Of a stretch of 34,664 nt of DNA, positions 1 through 7,704 are shown one piece after another. Origin of the DNA: Pirellulales bacterium (GTDB lineage: Bacteria; Planctomycetota; Planctomycetia; Pirellulales; JADZDJ01); contig DASRSD010000172.1 in assembly GCA_035656635.1 (NCBI GenBank), positions 1 to 34,664 on the forward strand, read 5' to 3'. A model generated the notes under the pieces. It did no database searches and was not told the DNA's origin. It saw only the letters and a program-made list of their open reading frames with translations. Numbering within the stretch: the first letter of the stretch is position 1; every line of letters begins with the position of its first letter. Made by a program: the position numbers and the translations under genes.

Positions 1-60
1 TTCACCCGTATCACAGGCGGCAAGTACGTCTCGACGAAACTCCCTCGAATACGGTGCCAC
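1..60 (-). CDS. N-terminal fragment of an IS630-type transposase (cut by window edge)
   Basis: Reading the minus strand from a GTG at 60 gives 20 codons to the window edge, beginning M-A-P-Y-S-R-E-F-R-R-D-V-L-A-A. This resembles the start of the helix-turn-helix domain of IS630-family transposases, which often open with MxPYS followed by a basic helix. A strong ribosome binding site (AAGGAGG at 72-66, 5 nt before GTG) supports a real start. Only the first 20 codons are present, so the family call rests on a short motif, and whether the full gene is intact cannot be seen. If real, a mobile element sits just beyond the 3' end of the microcompartment operon. Confidence 0.55.
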   Translation of the reverse strand, partial: MAPYSREFRRDVLAACDTGE

Positions 61-254
61 AGCAACCTCCTTGTTCAAGTTGCTGCGTAGCTTAACTAAT
101 TTGCCGGCATGGCGCTAGAGCTAGATGAAGAGCGCTCTAAATACTCGTGTAGGCGGGATTGCCATTGGCCATCGATGAACGGTTGGCGCTGCTTGGTGGC
201 GAAAACCAAATGATAATGCAAGGCGAGAAAGGTGGAACCCATGACAGCCCTCAA

Positions 255-390
255 TGGTTTGATCGCTGGCATCCCTGCGGGATGCGGGCCGCAATTATAT
301 CAACAACCGGTGGTGCGCTGCGCGATCTTGCCCCGGTGGTATCGCTTCGCTCAACCACAGGCTAATGGCTGAAATCCCTTCGGGATGAAC
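255..390. repeat. Dispersed repeat block of planctomycete type
   Basis: The block contains small hairpins at 270-284 (CATCCC-tgc-GGGATG) and 374-386 (ATCCC-ttc-GGGAT). Between them lie two related tracts rich in CCGGTGGT followed by alternating TCGCTTCGCT-like sequence. Paired CATCCC/GGGATG hairpins around CCGGTGG tracts recur in planctomycete spacers as I know them. No second copy of this block is seen in the window, so calling it dispersed is inference. Confidence 0.45.
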
Positions 391-392
391 TC

Positions 393-410
393 CAATCCTC
401 TGGAGGATTG
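393..410. terminator. Hairpin downstream of the microcompartment operon
   Basis: A perfect 8-bp stem with a 2-nt centre starts 34 nt after the stop of the last operon gene (444, minus strand). It could end or stabilise the operon transcript. No U-tract follows on the minus strand, so it is at best a weak intrinsic terminator. Confidence 0.3.
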
Positions 411-443
411 TTTGGAGGCGAACAGCGACACGACTTGTACAAA

Positions 444-1436
444 TCAATGCTTACATCCGCACGGCTTTTTTGAGTCGCCGGATTTGCAGGAGCACAGTTC
501 TTTGCCAACGCGGGCCATGACCGTGTCGATGGTTTCGCGCAGCACCTGGCCGCTGCGGCGAAGGGCTTGTAGTTCCTTGGGCCACAGTTCGATTTCGTGC
601 GTGGCAACTGCACCGCCGCGACCAACGACGGTCGGCACGCTAATGGCCACGTCGCGCAAATCGTAACAGCCGCGTTGTAGAGAAGAAACGGGCAGAATCG
701 CCCGGCGATCCAGCGCCACGGCTTCGATTACTTCTTGAATCGCCAGCCCCACGGCAAAGCCAGCGCCCCCCTTTTTCTTGATGACTTCCGCGCCGGAGCC
801 TTTGGTGCGGGTGAACAATTCATTCTGCACGTGGTTCGACCAGCCGGGAAAGCGCTCCAGCGGCAGGCCGGCTATGGTGGCACTGCTCCAAATCGGCACC
901 ATGCTGTCGCCGTGTTCGCCCAGGATGAGCACCGAAATCTGCGTTGGCGGCGCGCCCAACTTTTCCGCAATCAAACTGCGGAAGCGCAGCGTATCAAGTT
1001 GTGTCCCCAACCCAATCACTTGCGGCGCTGGCAGTTCCAGCCGTTTGATGGCCAAATACGTGAGCACATCGACCGGGTTGGAAACGACAACCACGACCGC
1101 ATCTTTTTTGTATCCGGCTTTGGCAACTTCACCCAAAATGCCCAGAAACAAATCGACGTTGCGGTTGATTAAATCGAGCCGGCTTTCGTCCGGCTTGCGT
1201 CGCAGCCCGGCTGTGATGCAAATGACATCGCTCGATGGAATGTGTTCGTAACCGCCAGAAGTAATGACTTGGTCGGCCACGAAAGCCGAGCCGTGCAGCA
1301 AATCAAGCGCCTGCCCGCCAGCCAGTTCCGCATTAGCGTCGATCAAGGCAATTTCCCGCACCACGCGCCCGGTTTGCAATGCAAACGCCGTGCAAGAGCC
1401 AACCAGCCCGCCGCCGCCAATGATGGAAACCTTCAT
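444..1436 (-). CDS. Lactate/malate dehydrogenase family protein of the microcompartment operon
   Basis: A 330-residue NAD-dependent 2-hydroxyacid dehydrogenase of the LDH/MDH fold. Visible are the Rossmann glycine loop GGGGLVGS (7-14), Asp33 (NAD rather than NADP), N120, the D148/R151 pair in GTQLDTLRFR, and catalytic H175 in GEHGDS. The residue that separates LDH (Gln) from MDH (Arg), position 102 in LDH numbering, is Arg80 here, so by this rule the enzyme is MDH-like. It is the last gene of the operon, 76 nt after the aldolase, with a palindromic repeat pair in the gap. PVM-type microcompartment loci carry such a dehydrogenase, probably to re-oxidise the NADH made by the aldehyde dehydrogenase; the true substrate (lactate, malate, or lactaldehyde reduction) is not settled by sequence. 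The C-terminal tail is odd: two CxC motifs (C315/C317 and C326/C328) separated by a Lys/Ser-rich stretch, beyond the usual end of the fold. Confidence 0.88.
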   Translation of the reverse strand: MKVSIIGGGGLVGSCTAFALQTGRVVREIALIDANAELAGGQALDLLHGSAFVADQVITSGGYEHIPSSDVICITAGLRRKPDESRLDLINRNVDLFLGILGEVAKAGYKKDAVVVVVSNPVDVLTYLAIKRLELPAPQVIGLGTQLDTLRFRSLIAEKLGAPPTQISVLILGEHGDSMVPIWSSATIAGLPLERFPGWSNHVQNELFTRTKGSGAEVIKKKGGAGFAVGLAIQEVIEAVALDRRAILPVSSLQRGCYDLRDVAISVPTVVGRGGAVATHEIELWPKELQALRRSGQVLRETIDTVMARVGKELCSCKSGDSKKPCGCKH

Positions 1437-1439
1437 AGC

Positions 1440-1516
1440 AAGCCGCGGCCGTTGGTCGCGCCTAGTGTGTATTGAAATCGAATGTAATTCAGCGCGACCA
1501 CCGGTCGCGGCTTTAT
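1440..1516. repeat. Inverted pair of the GCGACC/GGTCGC palindromic repeat
   Basis: Two facing copies (about 1440-1461 and 1491-1516) of the window's commonest repeat, about 30 nt apart. Each arm is itself a palindrome; the first arm carries an A-to-G change in GCGACC. The right-hand copy, read on the minus strand, begins ATAAAGCC, and its TAA is the stop codon of the aldolase gene. Confidence 0.85.
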
Positions 1517-2382
1517 GATTTTGCCAGCGCCGCCAGCACCCGGTCGGTGATCAACTTCACCAGCGCTTCTTGATCGGTGCTGCCGGCCTCGTTCACGGCT
1601 GGTGCTGCCGATTTTGCCAGTGGCTTCATTTCCGGCGGCGCCTCAAACGCCCGCCGCTGAACGCCCGTGGCATTCCAGCTTTGTCGGAACACGTCGTTAG
1701 CGCAAATGTCGCAGTTTTGCATTTCCGGATTCAGTCGCGCATCTTTGAAGCCCCATTTCTGTTTCAAATTCAGCAGCTCCTGCGTTTCCTCTTTGGTGAA
1801 GTAATTGATGCGGCCCAAATCGCGGGCCATCATCAAAATTCGACAATAAGCATCCAAAATTTCGGTCCACCAATAGGCCCGTTCCACGGTTTCGCCGCAA
1901 CTAACGGTGCCGTGATTGGCCAGAATCATCACGTTGGCGTGTTTCACATACGGCAAAACGGTGTCGGCAAATTCCTGACTGCCGGGCGTTTTGTACTGCG
2001 TGATGGGCACGTCGCCCAGGAAGACTTCGATTTCGGGCAGCACGCATTGAGGAATCGGCTCCCGGGCCACGGCAAAGGCGGTGGCGTGCGGCGGATGACA
2101 ATGAACCACGCTTTTCATGTCGGGCCGTTCGCGCAAAATCGTCAGGTGGAGCAGAATTTCGCTGCTGCGCTTCCGCTTGCCCGAAAGCTGCTTGCCTTGC
2201 ATGTCGACAATGCACAAATCTTCCGGCTTCATATTCCCTTTGGAAATGAGCGTGGGTGTGCAAAGCACTTCATTTTCCGACAGGCGATAACTGATGTTGC
2301 CGTCGTTGCCGGCTGCGAAGCCCTTGTTGTAAATGCGGTGGCCGATTTCACAAATTTCGAGTTTGAGTTGATGGGTGTTCAT
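1513..2382 (-). CDS. Class II (zinc) aldolase, fuculose/rhamnulose-1-phosphate type, with encapsulation peptide
   Basis: A 289-residue class II aldolase/adducin-family protein. Such enzymes split L-fuculose-1-P or L-rhamnulose-1-P into DHAP and L-lactaldehyde. Visible are the phosphate-binding GNISYR (28-33), the catalytic/metal Glu75 in SSE, zinc ligands H94 and H96 in HCHPPH, and H157 in ANHGT. The catalytic domain ends near residue 235. Beyond it come a CxxC (C224/C227), a Pro/Ala-rich linker (about 245-268) and a final amphipathic helix (269-288, ending LITDRVLAALAK) typical of a microcompartment encapsulation peptide. The aldolase of the PVM-type microcompartment is its signature enzyme, and in Planctopirus limnophila the locus is linked to fucose and rhamnose use. 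It lies 16 nt after the BMC-P at 2399-2683. Confidence 0.92.
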   Translation of the reverse strand: MNTHQLKLEICEIGHRIYNKGFAAGNDGNISYRLSENEVLCTPTLISKGNMKPEDLCIVDMQGKQLSGKRKRSSEILLHLTILRERPDMKSVVHCHPPHATAFAVAREPIPQCVLPEIEVFLGDVPITQYKTPGSQEFADTVLPYVKHANVMILANHGTVSCGETVERAYWWTEILDAYCRILMMARDLGRINYFTKEETQELLNLKQKWGFKDARLNPEMQNCDICANDVFRQSWNATGVQRRAFEAPPEMKPLAKSAAPAVNEAGSTDQEALVKLITDRVLAALAKS

Positions 2383-2398
2383 GTTCGCAATTTATGGG

Positions 2399-2683
2399 TT
2401 AACGATTAACTTCTACATGATCTAAAATAGCGGCGTTGTAAGCATCGATGGGTTTTGTTTCTGGATGAAATGGTTGCGCGGCTTCCGGGCCTTCGGTGAC
2501 GGCGATCAGCATGCCGTCGGCGGCGCCCAGTTCGTCATACACGACGATTTCTTCCGCCGCCATTGGCGAAGTGCCTTTTAAATTGGCCAGCGATTGCGGC
2601 ACGGCCAGCCGATACGAACCGCCGGTCAACAGCGGATGGCTGCGGACTAGCGTGATCCGGCCAATGGTTTTGCCGATTCGCAT
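2399..2683 (-). CDS. BMC-P pentameric shell vertex protein (EutN/CcmL family)
   Basis: A 94-residue EutN/CcmL-type beta-barrel protein that caps the vertices of microcompartment shells as a pentamer. The start MRIGKTIGRI, the central EIVVYDELGAADG segment and the closing AAILDHVEV are the usual family landmarks (strand, glycine-rich turn, and a terminal strand ending near V-D/E). Start chosen at ATG 2683, with GGAG nine nt upstream. It is one of three BMC-P paralogues in the operon. It differs enough from the other two (94, 86 and 106 residues) that they may serve distinct vertices or be regulated separately. Confidence 0.93.
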   Translation of the reverse strand: MRIGKTIGRITLVRSHPLLTGGSYRLAVPQSLANLKGTSPMAAEEIVVYDELGAADGMLIAVTEGPEAAQPFHPETKPIDAYNAAILDHVEVNR

Positions 2684-2700
2684 GGTTTATTTCTCCAAAT

Positions 2701-3378
2701 TCAGTCGAGCCATTGTTTCCACTGGGCGGGGCAGGCCTGTGCCGGTGAAGCGGCAAACGCTTCGACAAGGCGTTGTATTTCCGATTTGCTCCGCCGCAGG
2801 GCGTCGATCACCAACAAGTTTACGCCGAGGTTTTGCACCAGGTCGTTCAGTTCTCCGCGATTAGTAACCATGGCTGCGCGCACGCCGCGCTGCCGATTGG
2901 CAATGCACAAGGCCGCAGCCGCCTGATCGGTCAACAGCACGCCCAATTTTTTGCCGCTCTCGACTGCAGCGGCGATGTTTGCCGCAGCCTGTGCGACGCC
3001 TACGGCGGGAAGTTCTTCCACTTCCATACCGCGCTGCCGCAGCTGACCGAGTACATCGGCACAATCAAACGCCGCTCCTTTTTTGCTAACGCTGCTGGCC
3101 ACAATCAATTGGCTGGGTTTGGCGGCTGCCGCTTGGAGCGACCGCACCAGCGTGATGTTTTTTTCTTTCAAACTGTCGCGGGCCGCCGGCGTGACGACCG
3201 CTCGGGCCGATACGATGACACGCTGCACCCCATTCAATCGATTGGCCAAGCTCTCGGCGCTGATGACCTTCTCGGTCAATGTCAACTCGCCGCTTGACGA
3301 GATTGCAGTGCCAGCGCCGCCTAGCCGCTGGATCACAGCGTGCACAATCCGTTCGACTTGGTCTTCCGAGTGCGGCAT
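2701..3378 (-). CDS. Microcompartment-associated RpiB/LacAB-like protein with N-terminal targeting helix
   Basis: A 225-residue protein of unknown function. Three parts can be seen. Residues 5-19 (EDQVERIVHAVIQRL) form an amphipathic helix like those that target cargo to microcompartments. Residues 35-75 contain a VVTPAARD motif followed by a short helix and KNI, as found near the N-termini of several microcompartment accessory proteins. Residues 88-195 look like a sugar-phosphate isomerase (RpiB/LacAB) fold, with GVRAAMVTNRGE followed by NLGVNLLVID. The catalytic Cys and the GTG loop of RpiB are missing: the matching stretch is VLLTDQAAA (147-155). It may therefore be a non-catalytic or re-purposed member. 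A homologous gene is, to my knowledge, commonly present in PVM-type loci without a proven role. It sits between two BMC-P genes, 17 nt before the next. Confidence 0.75.
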   Translation of the reverse strand: MPHSEDQVERIVHAVIQRLGGAGTAISSSGELTLTEKVISAESLANRLNGVQRVIVSARAVVTPAARDSLKEKNITLVRSLQAAAAKPSQLIVASSVSKKGAAFDCADVLGQLRQRGMEVEELPAVGVAQAAANIAAAVESGKKLGVLLTDQAAAALCIANRQRGVRAAMVTNRGELNDLVQNLGVNLLVIDALRRSKSEIQRLVEAFAASPAQACPAQWKQWLD

Positions 3379-3414
3379 GGTGGTTGCTTGAAAGTTCGTT
3401 TAAGTCGTACCCAA

Positions 3415-3432
3415 CCCGGCCTGGCGGCCGGG
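3415..3432. repeat. GC-rich hairpin in the spacer before the RpiB-like gene
   Basis: CCCGGCC (3415-3421) pairs with GGCCGGG (3426-3432) across a 4-nt loop, in the 125-bp spacer between the second BMC-P and the RpiB-like gene. It could attenuate or stabilise the transcript. There is no U-tract. Confidence 0.4.
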
Positions 3433-3503
3433 GCCAATCGCTGGTTGTCTCAACGTTCGCTCCTCATCGCTTACCCGTCGCTTCTCATTCGTCGTCTTGC
3501 CTC

Positions 3504-3764
3504 TTACTCATCCACAATGCCCATCACGCTCCAGCGGACAGGGGCTTTTTCAGTTTTCATCATTTCCCGAATCGCGCGGCCTTCGCTGTTCATAATGACC
3601 CGTTGTCCAGTGCCGGCTCCCAAGCGATCGACGATCAATTGCGGATCACCGTCCGGTTGTAGGCCATCGGCCAATAGCGGCTGCACAATCAGCAGCTTCC
3701 AGCCTTGCAGCGTAGAATGCTTGACCGTTGCAGTGGCGGTGCCGACGACCAGACCGAGTTGCAT
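3504..3764 (-). CDS. BMC-P pentameric shell vertex protein (EutN/CcmL family)
   Basis: An 86-residue EutN/CcmL-type protein, close to the minimum length of the family. It opens MQLGLVVGTATATVKHSTLQG, matching the first two strands; KLLIVQPL is the third; VDRLGAGTGQRVIMNSEG is the glycine-rich loop and following strand; and it ends VMGIVDE, the typical last strand. The ATG at 3764 has GAGG eight nt upstream. The gene lies 69 nt downstream of the aldehyde dehydrogenase. It should form pentamers at shell vertices. Confidence 0.93.
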   Translation of the reverse strand: MQLGLVVGTATATVKHSTLQGWKLLIVQPLLADGLQPDGDPQLIVDRLGAGTGQRVIMNSEGRAIREMMKTEKAPVRWSVMGIVDE

Positions 3765-3800
3765 GAATTCCTCAATGTGCGTTTACGTTCATTTGTTTGC

Positions 3801-3823
3801 GTGACTAACGGTCGCCGCTTTAT
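3801..3823 (-). repeat. Degenerate copy of the GCGACC palindromic repeat
   Basis: Read on the minus strand, the sequence begins ATAAAGCGGCGACCGTTAG. This matches the left half of the element repeated elsewhere (ATAAAGCCGCGACC) but has lost the GGTCGC half. It lies 11 nt past the aldehyde dehydrogenase stop. Confidence 0.6.
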
Positions 3824-3833
3824 CGTTTCTGAT

Positions 3834-5309
3834 TTATGGTTTTCCGATAATTCGCAGATCATCGATCAATGAACAGCGCCGTTCCCGCGTGAACGTTAGC
3901 GGCGTGGTCACACCTTCGCCGGTGGGCGTAGCGATGGAGAACGACAAATAACCTTCGCCTCCCAAACCCAGCGCGGCCATGCAGGGACCGTTTTTCACGA
4001 ACAGCGTGGTATCGAGCGCGCGGCCCATCTTGGTCATGTTGCGCACGTTATTCGAGTGAATCATGGCGGTGTGCCGGAAGCCGTGCTCGTAAAACTTAGC
4101 CTTCTCAATGGCTTCGTCTACGTTCCGGCAACGGACGAATGGCAAAAACGGCACCATTTGCTCCACCGGCACAAACGGGTTGTGTTCGTCCGTTTCGCCG
4201 AACAGTAATTCGACTTGCGGCGATACCTGCTTGCCAATGCCACGGGCCAAAACCGCTGCATCCTGGCCCAAAAATTCCTTGGCGGGCACGTCGTGTTTGT
4301 GCTCCCCTTCTCCGACGGAGATAATGGCCACTTTCGTCAGTGCATCAACTTCTTTCGCGTTCAACCGCGCGGCGCCAGCCTGTTCCATGGCGTTCATCAT
4401 TTCGTCGAATACCTCGTCGACGACGAACACTTCCTTCTCGGCTATGCACAGCAGATTATTGTCGTAAGCTGCGCCGCGAATAATGTGCCGGGCCGCCCGA
4501 TCTAAATCAGCGGTTTCGTCAACCACGACCGGCGGATTTCCTGGCCCGGCGACAATGGCCCTCTTCGCACTGCGCATGGCTGCCCGGGCCACTGCCGGCC
4601 CGCCGGTAACGCAAATCAATTTCACGCCGCGGTGCTGAAATAAGGCCTCGGCCGACTCCAGCGTTGGCTCGGCCACAACGCAGATCAAATTGTCGATGCC
4701 TAAATCCTTGTAAATCGCTTGATTGAACCGCCGCACTCCTTCGGCGGCCACGCGCTTGCCGCTGGGGTGCGGATTCACGACCAGCGTGTTGCCGCCGGCA
4801 ATCATGTTCACCGCATTGCCGGTAATCGTCGGCAGCGAATGCGTGACCGGCGTAATGCAGCCGATGACGCCAAACGGCGCGTGCTCGATGACGGCCAGGC
4901 CATGATCTCCGCTGAACACCTGGCTTTGCAAAAACTCCACGCCGGGCGTGCGCTCGCCCAGAGTTTTCAGTTTTTCGATTTTGTGCTCCAACCGGCCGAC
5001 TTTGGTTTCCTCCATTTCCATGGTGCCCAGTTCCACGCACTGATCGATGGAAATGCGGCGGATGTGGTCGATAATTCGTTTGCGCACTTCCAGGCCATGT
5101 GCGCTAAGTTGCTCGAACGCTTCGTCTGCCGCCGCCACGGCTTCGTCGACGCAGGTGAACACGCCGTGCCGGCCGGAAAAACTGCGCCCGTTGCCAGCGC
5201 GCAACTGGCTGGCATCTACTGCGCGGCCGGCCTTGCTTCCGGCCTGCGGCTTAATTTCGGCCAGCACTTGCTTCACGACAGAGCGGATCAATTCTTCGGT
5301 TGCTTGCAT
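3834..5309 (-). CDS. CoA-acylating aldehyde dehydrogenase (PduP/EutE-like) with N-terminal encapsulation peptide
   Basis: A 491-residue member of the CoA-dependent aldehyde dehydrogenases found in microcompartments. It turns an aldehyde, here most likely L-lactaldehyde, into its acyl-CoA while reducing NAD+. Residues 3-19 ([17 protein letters not shown]) form an amphipathic helix followed by a flexible linker (20-45), the classical N-terminal encapsulation signal of PduP-type enzymes. The catalytic domain starts near residue 47. Landmarks are [12 protein letters not shown] (147-158), the cofactor segment [11 protein letters not shown] (232-242), the nucleophile C288 in NNLLC, and the late [19 protein letters not shown] segment. 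Length and motif spacing fit the family. It follows a BMC-P after a 90-nt spacer and precedes another. No clear ribosome binding site is visible before ATG 5309. Confidence 0.93.
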   Translation of the reverse strand: MQATEELIRSVVKQVLAEIKPQAGSKAGRAVDASQLRAGNGRSFSGRHGVFTCVDEAVAAADEAFEQLSAHGLEVRKRIIDHIRRISIDQCVELGTMEMEETKVGRLEHKIEKLKTLGERTPGVEFLQSQVFSGDHGLAVIEHAPFGVIGCITPVTHSLPTITGNAVNMIAGGNTLVVNPHPSGKRVAAEGVRRFNQAIYKDLGIDNLICVVAEPTLESAEALFQHRGVKLICVTGGPAVARAAMRSAKRAIVAGPGNPPVVVDETADLDRAARHIIRGAAYDNNLLCIAEKEVFVVDEVFDEMMNAMEQAGAARLNAKEVDALTKVAIISVGEGEHKHDVPAKEFLGQDAAVLARGIGKQVSPQVELLFGETDEHNPFVPVEQMVPFLPFVRCRNVDEAIEKAKFYEHGFRHTAMIHSNNVRNMTKMGRALDTTLFVKNGPCMAALGLGGEGYLSFSIATPTGEGVTTPLTFTRERRCSLIDDLRIIGKP

Positions 5310-5399
5310 GGGATTTGTGAGTGAACGGTTGTCAGTGGTCAGTTGTCAGTTACTGTCTGGATTGTGGAAAGTCTTCTCATTCCGGCTTCTGGCTAATCG

Positions 5400-5720
5400 C
5401 TAATTGCTAACCGCTTCTCTGCTGAAGACGCACGCTTGATCAACATGCACGGTGTCAACAATCCCGATAATGACCGCATCGACCGGCAAGTTTTTTGTTT
5501 CGGGCGTAAGCCGCGCACTGGAGCCCTGCGTAATGAGCACGAATTCTCCTTCGCCGGCCCCGACGGTGTCGACGGCTACAAATGTGCGGCCCGTGCTCAC
5601 CAGCGACCGCCGTTTATCGCTTTCGAGTCGATACGGCTCCACCACAAGTAATTTATGCCCGACCATGGCCTCAGTTTTTTGCGTGGCCACAACCGCGCCC
5701 GTTACTTTTGCGAGAAACAT
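5400..5720 (-). CDS. BMC-P pentameric shell vertex protein (EutN/CcmL family), longer variant
   Basis: A 106-residue EutN/CcmL-type protein, the longest of the three BMC-P paralogues in the operon. It starts MFLAKVTGAVVATQKTEAMVG, continues KLLVVEPYRL and VAVDTVGAGEGEFVLITQGSS (the conserved D-x-V-G-A-G-x-G-E loop), and has the closing strand VDAVIIGIVDTV near residue 90. It extends about 15 residues past that strand, which in the assembled pentamer may project to one face of the vertex. It lies between the acetate kinase (63 nt upstream) and the aldehyde dehydrogenase (90 nt downstream). Confidence 0.94.
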   Translation of the reverse strand: MFLAKVTGAVVATQKTEAMVGHKLLVVEPYRLESDKRRSLVSTGRTFVAVDTVGAGEGEFVLITQGSSARLTPETKNLPVDAVIIGIVDTVHVDQACVFSREAVSN

Positions 5721-5783
5721 GGAAGTTGCCTGGGTACGAGTGTCGAAATGTTAGTTGTTTTGAACGCTGGGATGGGCCGTGGG

Positions 5784-6974
5784 TTATGCTTTTCCTTCCA
5801 ACAAAGCCTTGGCTTGCCGCGCGACCACAATTTCTTCGTTCGTAGGCGCTACCCACAATTGCACACGGCTGGCATCGGCATGAATCGTCGCTTCGCCGCT
5901 GGCGACCGCATTTTGGGCCGGATCGAGCACAATGCCCAACTCTTCTAAACCCGCACACACGGCTGCTCGAATCGTGGCGCTGTTCTCGCCAATGCCGCCG
6001 GTGAACACGATGGCATCGGCTCCTCCCAGTTCCACCAAATAGGCCCCCAAATAATGCCGCACGCTGCTAATGAATACGTCCAGCGCCAACTGAGCACGCC
6101 CGTTGCCGTGCGAAGCCGCTTCTTCCAAATCGCGCACGTCGCCGCTGGTTCCGCTGAGCCCCAATAGTCCGCTGTGCTCTGCCAGGTCGTCCAGAACCTT
6201 TTCCAGCGATTTTCCCGTCGCCCGCATCACAACCGGCAGTGCGAAGGGATCGAAATCTCCCACGCGGTTGGTTTGCGGCAATCCCGATTGCGGGCTCATG
6301 CCCATGCTGACCGCTACGCTTTTTCCGCTGGAAATGGCACACAGCGAACTTGAGCCTCCTAAATGGCAGGAGATAATCCGCATATCGCTGCGGCCGGTTA
6401 GCTCCCGCATTCGCTGGGCAATGTAACGGTGACTAGCGCCGTGAAATCCCCAGCGGCACACGTGATGCTTTTCGGCCCATTCGTAGGGCGCGGCATAAGC
6501 ACGCAGCCGAGGAGGAATCGTGGCGTGAAAGCCCGTTTCAAACGCCGCCACCAACGGAATGCCCGGCAACTTTTCGCTCATCTGCCGCATGGCTGCAATG
6601 TAGGGCGGGTTGTGCGCCGGGGCCACGGCGTTCATCGCTTCCATGGCGGCCAGCACTTCGGCCGTTACCCGCTGCACGCCGCTAAACTTTCCTCCATGCA
6701 CGGCTTTGAAGCCGATGGCTGCCACTTCGCGGGCATCTTGCAAACAGCCGGTATCAGGATCGGCCAATTGCCTCAAGCACAATTGCACCGCCGCGGCGTG
6801 ATCGGGCACGTGGGCCGTCTGTTCGCGCCGCTGGCTGCCCATTTGCACAAAGCACTTGCTTTCCTGCGAGCCGATGCGTTCCACACCGCCGCGCGCAAGT
6901 TGCCGCTGATCGATCATGTCGAACAGCCGATACTTGAAGCTGGTGGAACCTAAATTGGCGACCAGAATTTTCAT
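5784..6974 (-). CDS. ackA: Acetate/propionate kinase family protein of the microcompartment operon (divergent)
   Basis: A 396-residue ASKHA-fold acyl kinase. It would convert acyl-phosphate (from PduL) plus ADP to the free acid plus ATP, closing the pathway with an energy gain. Family landmarks are NLGSTSFK (7-14), VHGGK (92-96), HNPP (121-124), H178/H182 in [14 protein letters not shown] (203-207), R237 in NRVGDFDP, and FTGGIGENS. Several positions depart from textbook AckA: the R before VHGG is K90, the catalytic Asp of FDTAFH is Glu146 (FETGFH), and CHLGNG is CHLGGS. The enzyme may thus prefer lactoyl- or propionyl-phosphate, or be slow. Start taken at ATG 6974 (GGGA 8 nt upstream, and MKILVANL matches the family start) rather than the ATG at 6983. 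It lies 31 nt after a BMC-H gene. Confidence 0.87.
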   Translation of the reverse strand: MKILVANLGSTSFKYRLFDMIDQRQLARGGVERIGSQESKCFVQMGSQRREQTAHVPDHAAAVQLCLRQLADPDTGCLQDAREVAAIGFKAVHGGKFSGVQRVTAEVLAAMEAMNAVAPAHNPPYIAAMRQMSEKLPGIPLVAAFETGFHATIPPRLRAYAAPYEWAEKHHVCRWGFHGASHRYIAQRMRELTGRSDMRIISCHLGGSSSLCAISSGKSVAVSMGMSPQSGLPQTNRVGDFDPFALPVVMRATGKSLEKVLDDLAEHSGLLGLSGTSGDVRDLEEAASHGNGRAQLALDVFISSVRHYLGAYLVELGGADAIVFTGGIGENSATIRAAVCAGLEELGIVLDPAQNAVASGEATIHADASRVQLWVAPTNEEIVVARQAKALLEGKA

Positions 6975-7005
6975 GCACTGCATCCCATCATTCAGATGTT
7001 ACAGC

Positions 7006-7275
7006 TCAGGACAAATAGGCGGCCGTCAGTCCTTCCGCCGGGCGGGGAATCACGTGGCTGCTGACCAAATCGCCCACGTGCTGGGCCGCCGCCGAGCCGG
7101 CTTCAACCGCCGCCCGCACGCTCCCCACGTCGCCGGAAACCACGGTGGTTACCAGGCCGCCGCCAATGGAAACCCGCTTCACAATTTGCACATTGGCCGC
7201 TTTGGCCATGGCATCGGTGGCTTCGACCAGCGCCACCAACCCTTTGGTTTCGACTAACCCGATTGCACTTTGCAT
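7006..7275 (-). CDS. BMC-H hexameric shell protein
   Basis: An 89-residue single-BMC-domain protein (Pfam BMC type) forming the flat hexameric tiles of the shell. It shows the hallmark opening [20 protein letters not shown], then [29 protein letters not shown], in which the IGGG segment lies at the central pore loop, and the closing [13 protein letters not shown] at 7275 is preceded by GAGG nine nt upstream. The second BMC-H gene lies 87 nt upstream, and the acetate kinase 31 nt downstream. Confidence 0.95.
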   Translation of the reverse strand: MQSAIGLVETKGLVALVEATDAMAKAANVQIVKRVSIGGGLVTTVVSGDVGSVRAAVEAGSAAAQHVGDLVSSHVIPRPAEGLTAAYLS

Positions 7276-7362
7276 GGAAAATACCTCGATAAAGAAGTGT
7301 CTGATTTACGAACTGAAAACTCGTCTCTCGACCCTCGCCCCTCATTCTCCTTCTCTCATCCC

Positions 7363-7671
7363 TCAATCAGCTCCCTTGGCAGCCACGCGCTTGTTCGACG
7401 GCAGCACCACGTCAATATCGTCATGCGGGCGGGGAATCACTTGCACGCTGACCACTTCGCCAATGCGCCCTGCGGCGGCGGCGCCGGCATCGGTGGCGGC
7501 TTTCACCGCGGCCACATCGCCGGTGACAAAGACTGTGACCAAACCACTGCCAACTTTGTCCCAGCCCAGAAAGGCCACGTTGGCGGCTTTCATCATTGCG
7601 TCGCTGGCTTCGATCAAGGCCACAAAGCCCTTGGTCTCAATCATGCCCAGCGCTTCCATTGTTTTTGCCAT
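7363..7671 (-). CDS. BMC-H hexameric shell protein with short C-terminal extension
   Basis: A 102-residue single-BMC-domain shell protein. The domain runs from [20 protein letters not shown] to [12 protein letters not shown]. The pore loop reads KVGSG, differing from IGGG in its neighbour, so the two hexamers should have different pores. The C-terminus adds about 14 mostly basic residues ([13 protein letters not shown]). The start is set at ATG 7671 because GGGAG lies 8 nt upstream. An in-frame TTG at 7686 would overlap that ribosome binding site and is not used. With its neighbour it gives two BMC-H and three BMC-P genes and no BMC-T, the minimal set typical of PVM-type shells. Confidence 0.94.
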   Translation of the reverse strand: MAKTMEALGMIETKGFVALIEASDAMMKAANVAFLGWDKVGSGLVTVFVTGDVAAVKAATDAGAAAAGRIGEVVSVQVIPRPHDDIDVVLPSNKRVAAKGAD

Positions 7672-7704
7672 AGCACGTACTCCCAAAAAAAGGAAACAGG
7701 AAAC

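Larger units (their letters stand above)
61..443. other. Spacer between transposase fragment and microcompartment operon
   Basis: 383 bp without a convincing gene. It holds the ribosome binding site of the transposase fragment (66-72), a repeat block at about 255-390, and a perfect 18-bp palindrome at 393-410 (stem CAATCCTC/GAGGATTG). The 68-codon ATG-started frame at 159-365 runs through the repeat block and shows no family resemblance, so it is not called. Confidence 0.6.

Noticed and set aside
159-365. 68-codon frame at the left edge
   Set aside because: It runs through hairpin-rich repeat sequence, has no ribosome binding site and shows no protein family resemblance.
1570-2409. 279-codon frame opposite the aldolase gene
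   Set aside because: Antisense to a gene with intact active-site motifs; long only because of GC-rich codon bias.
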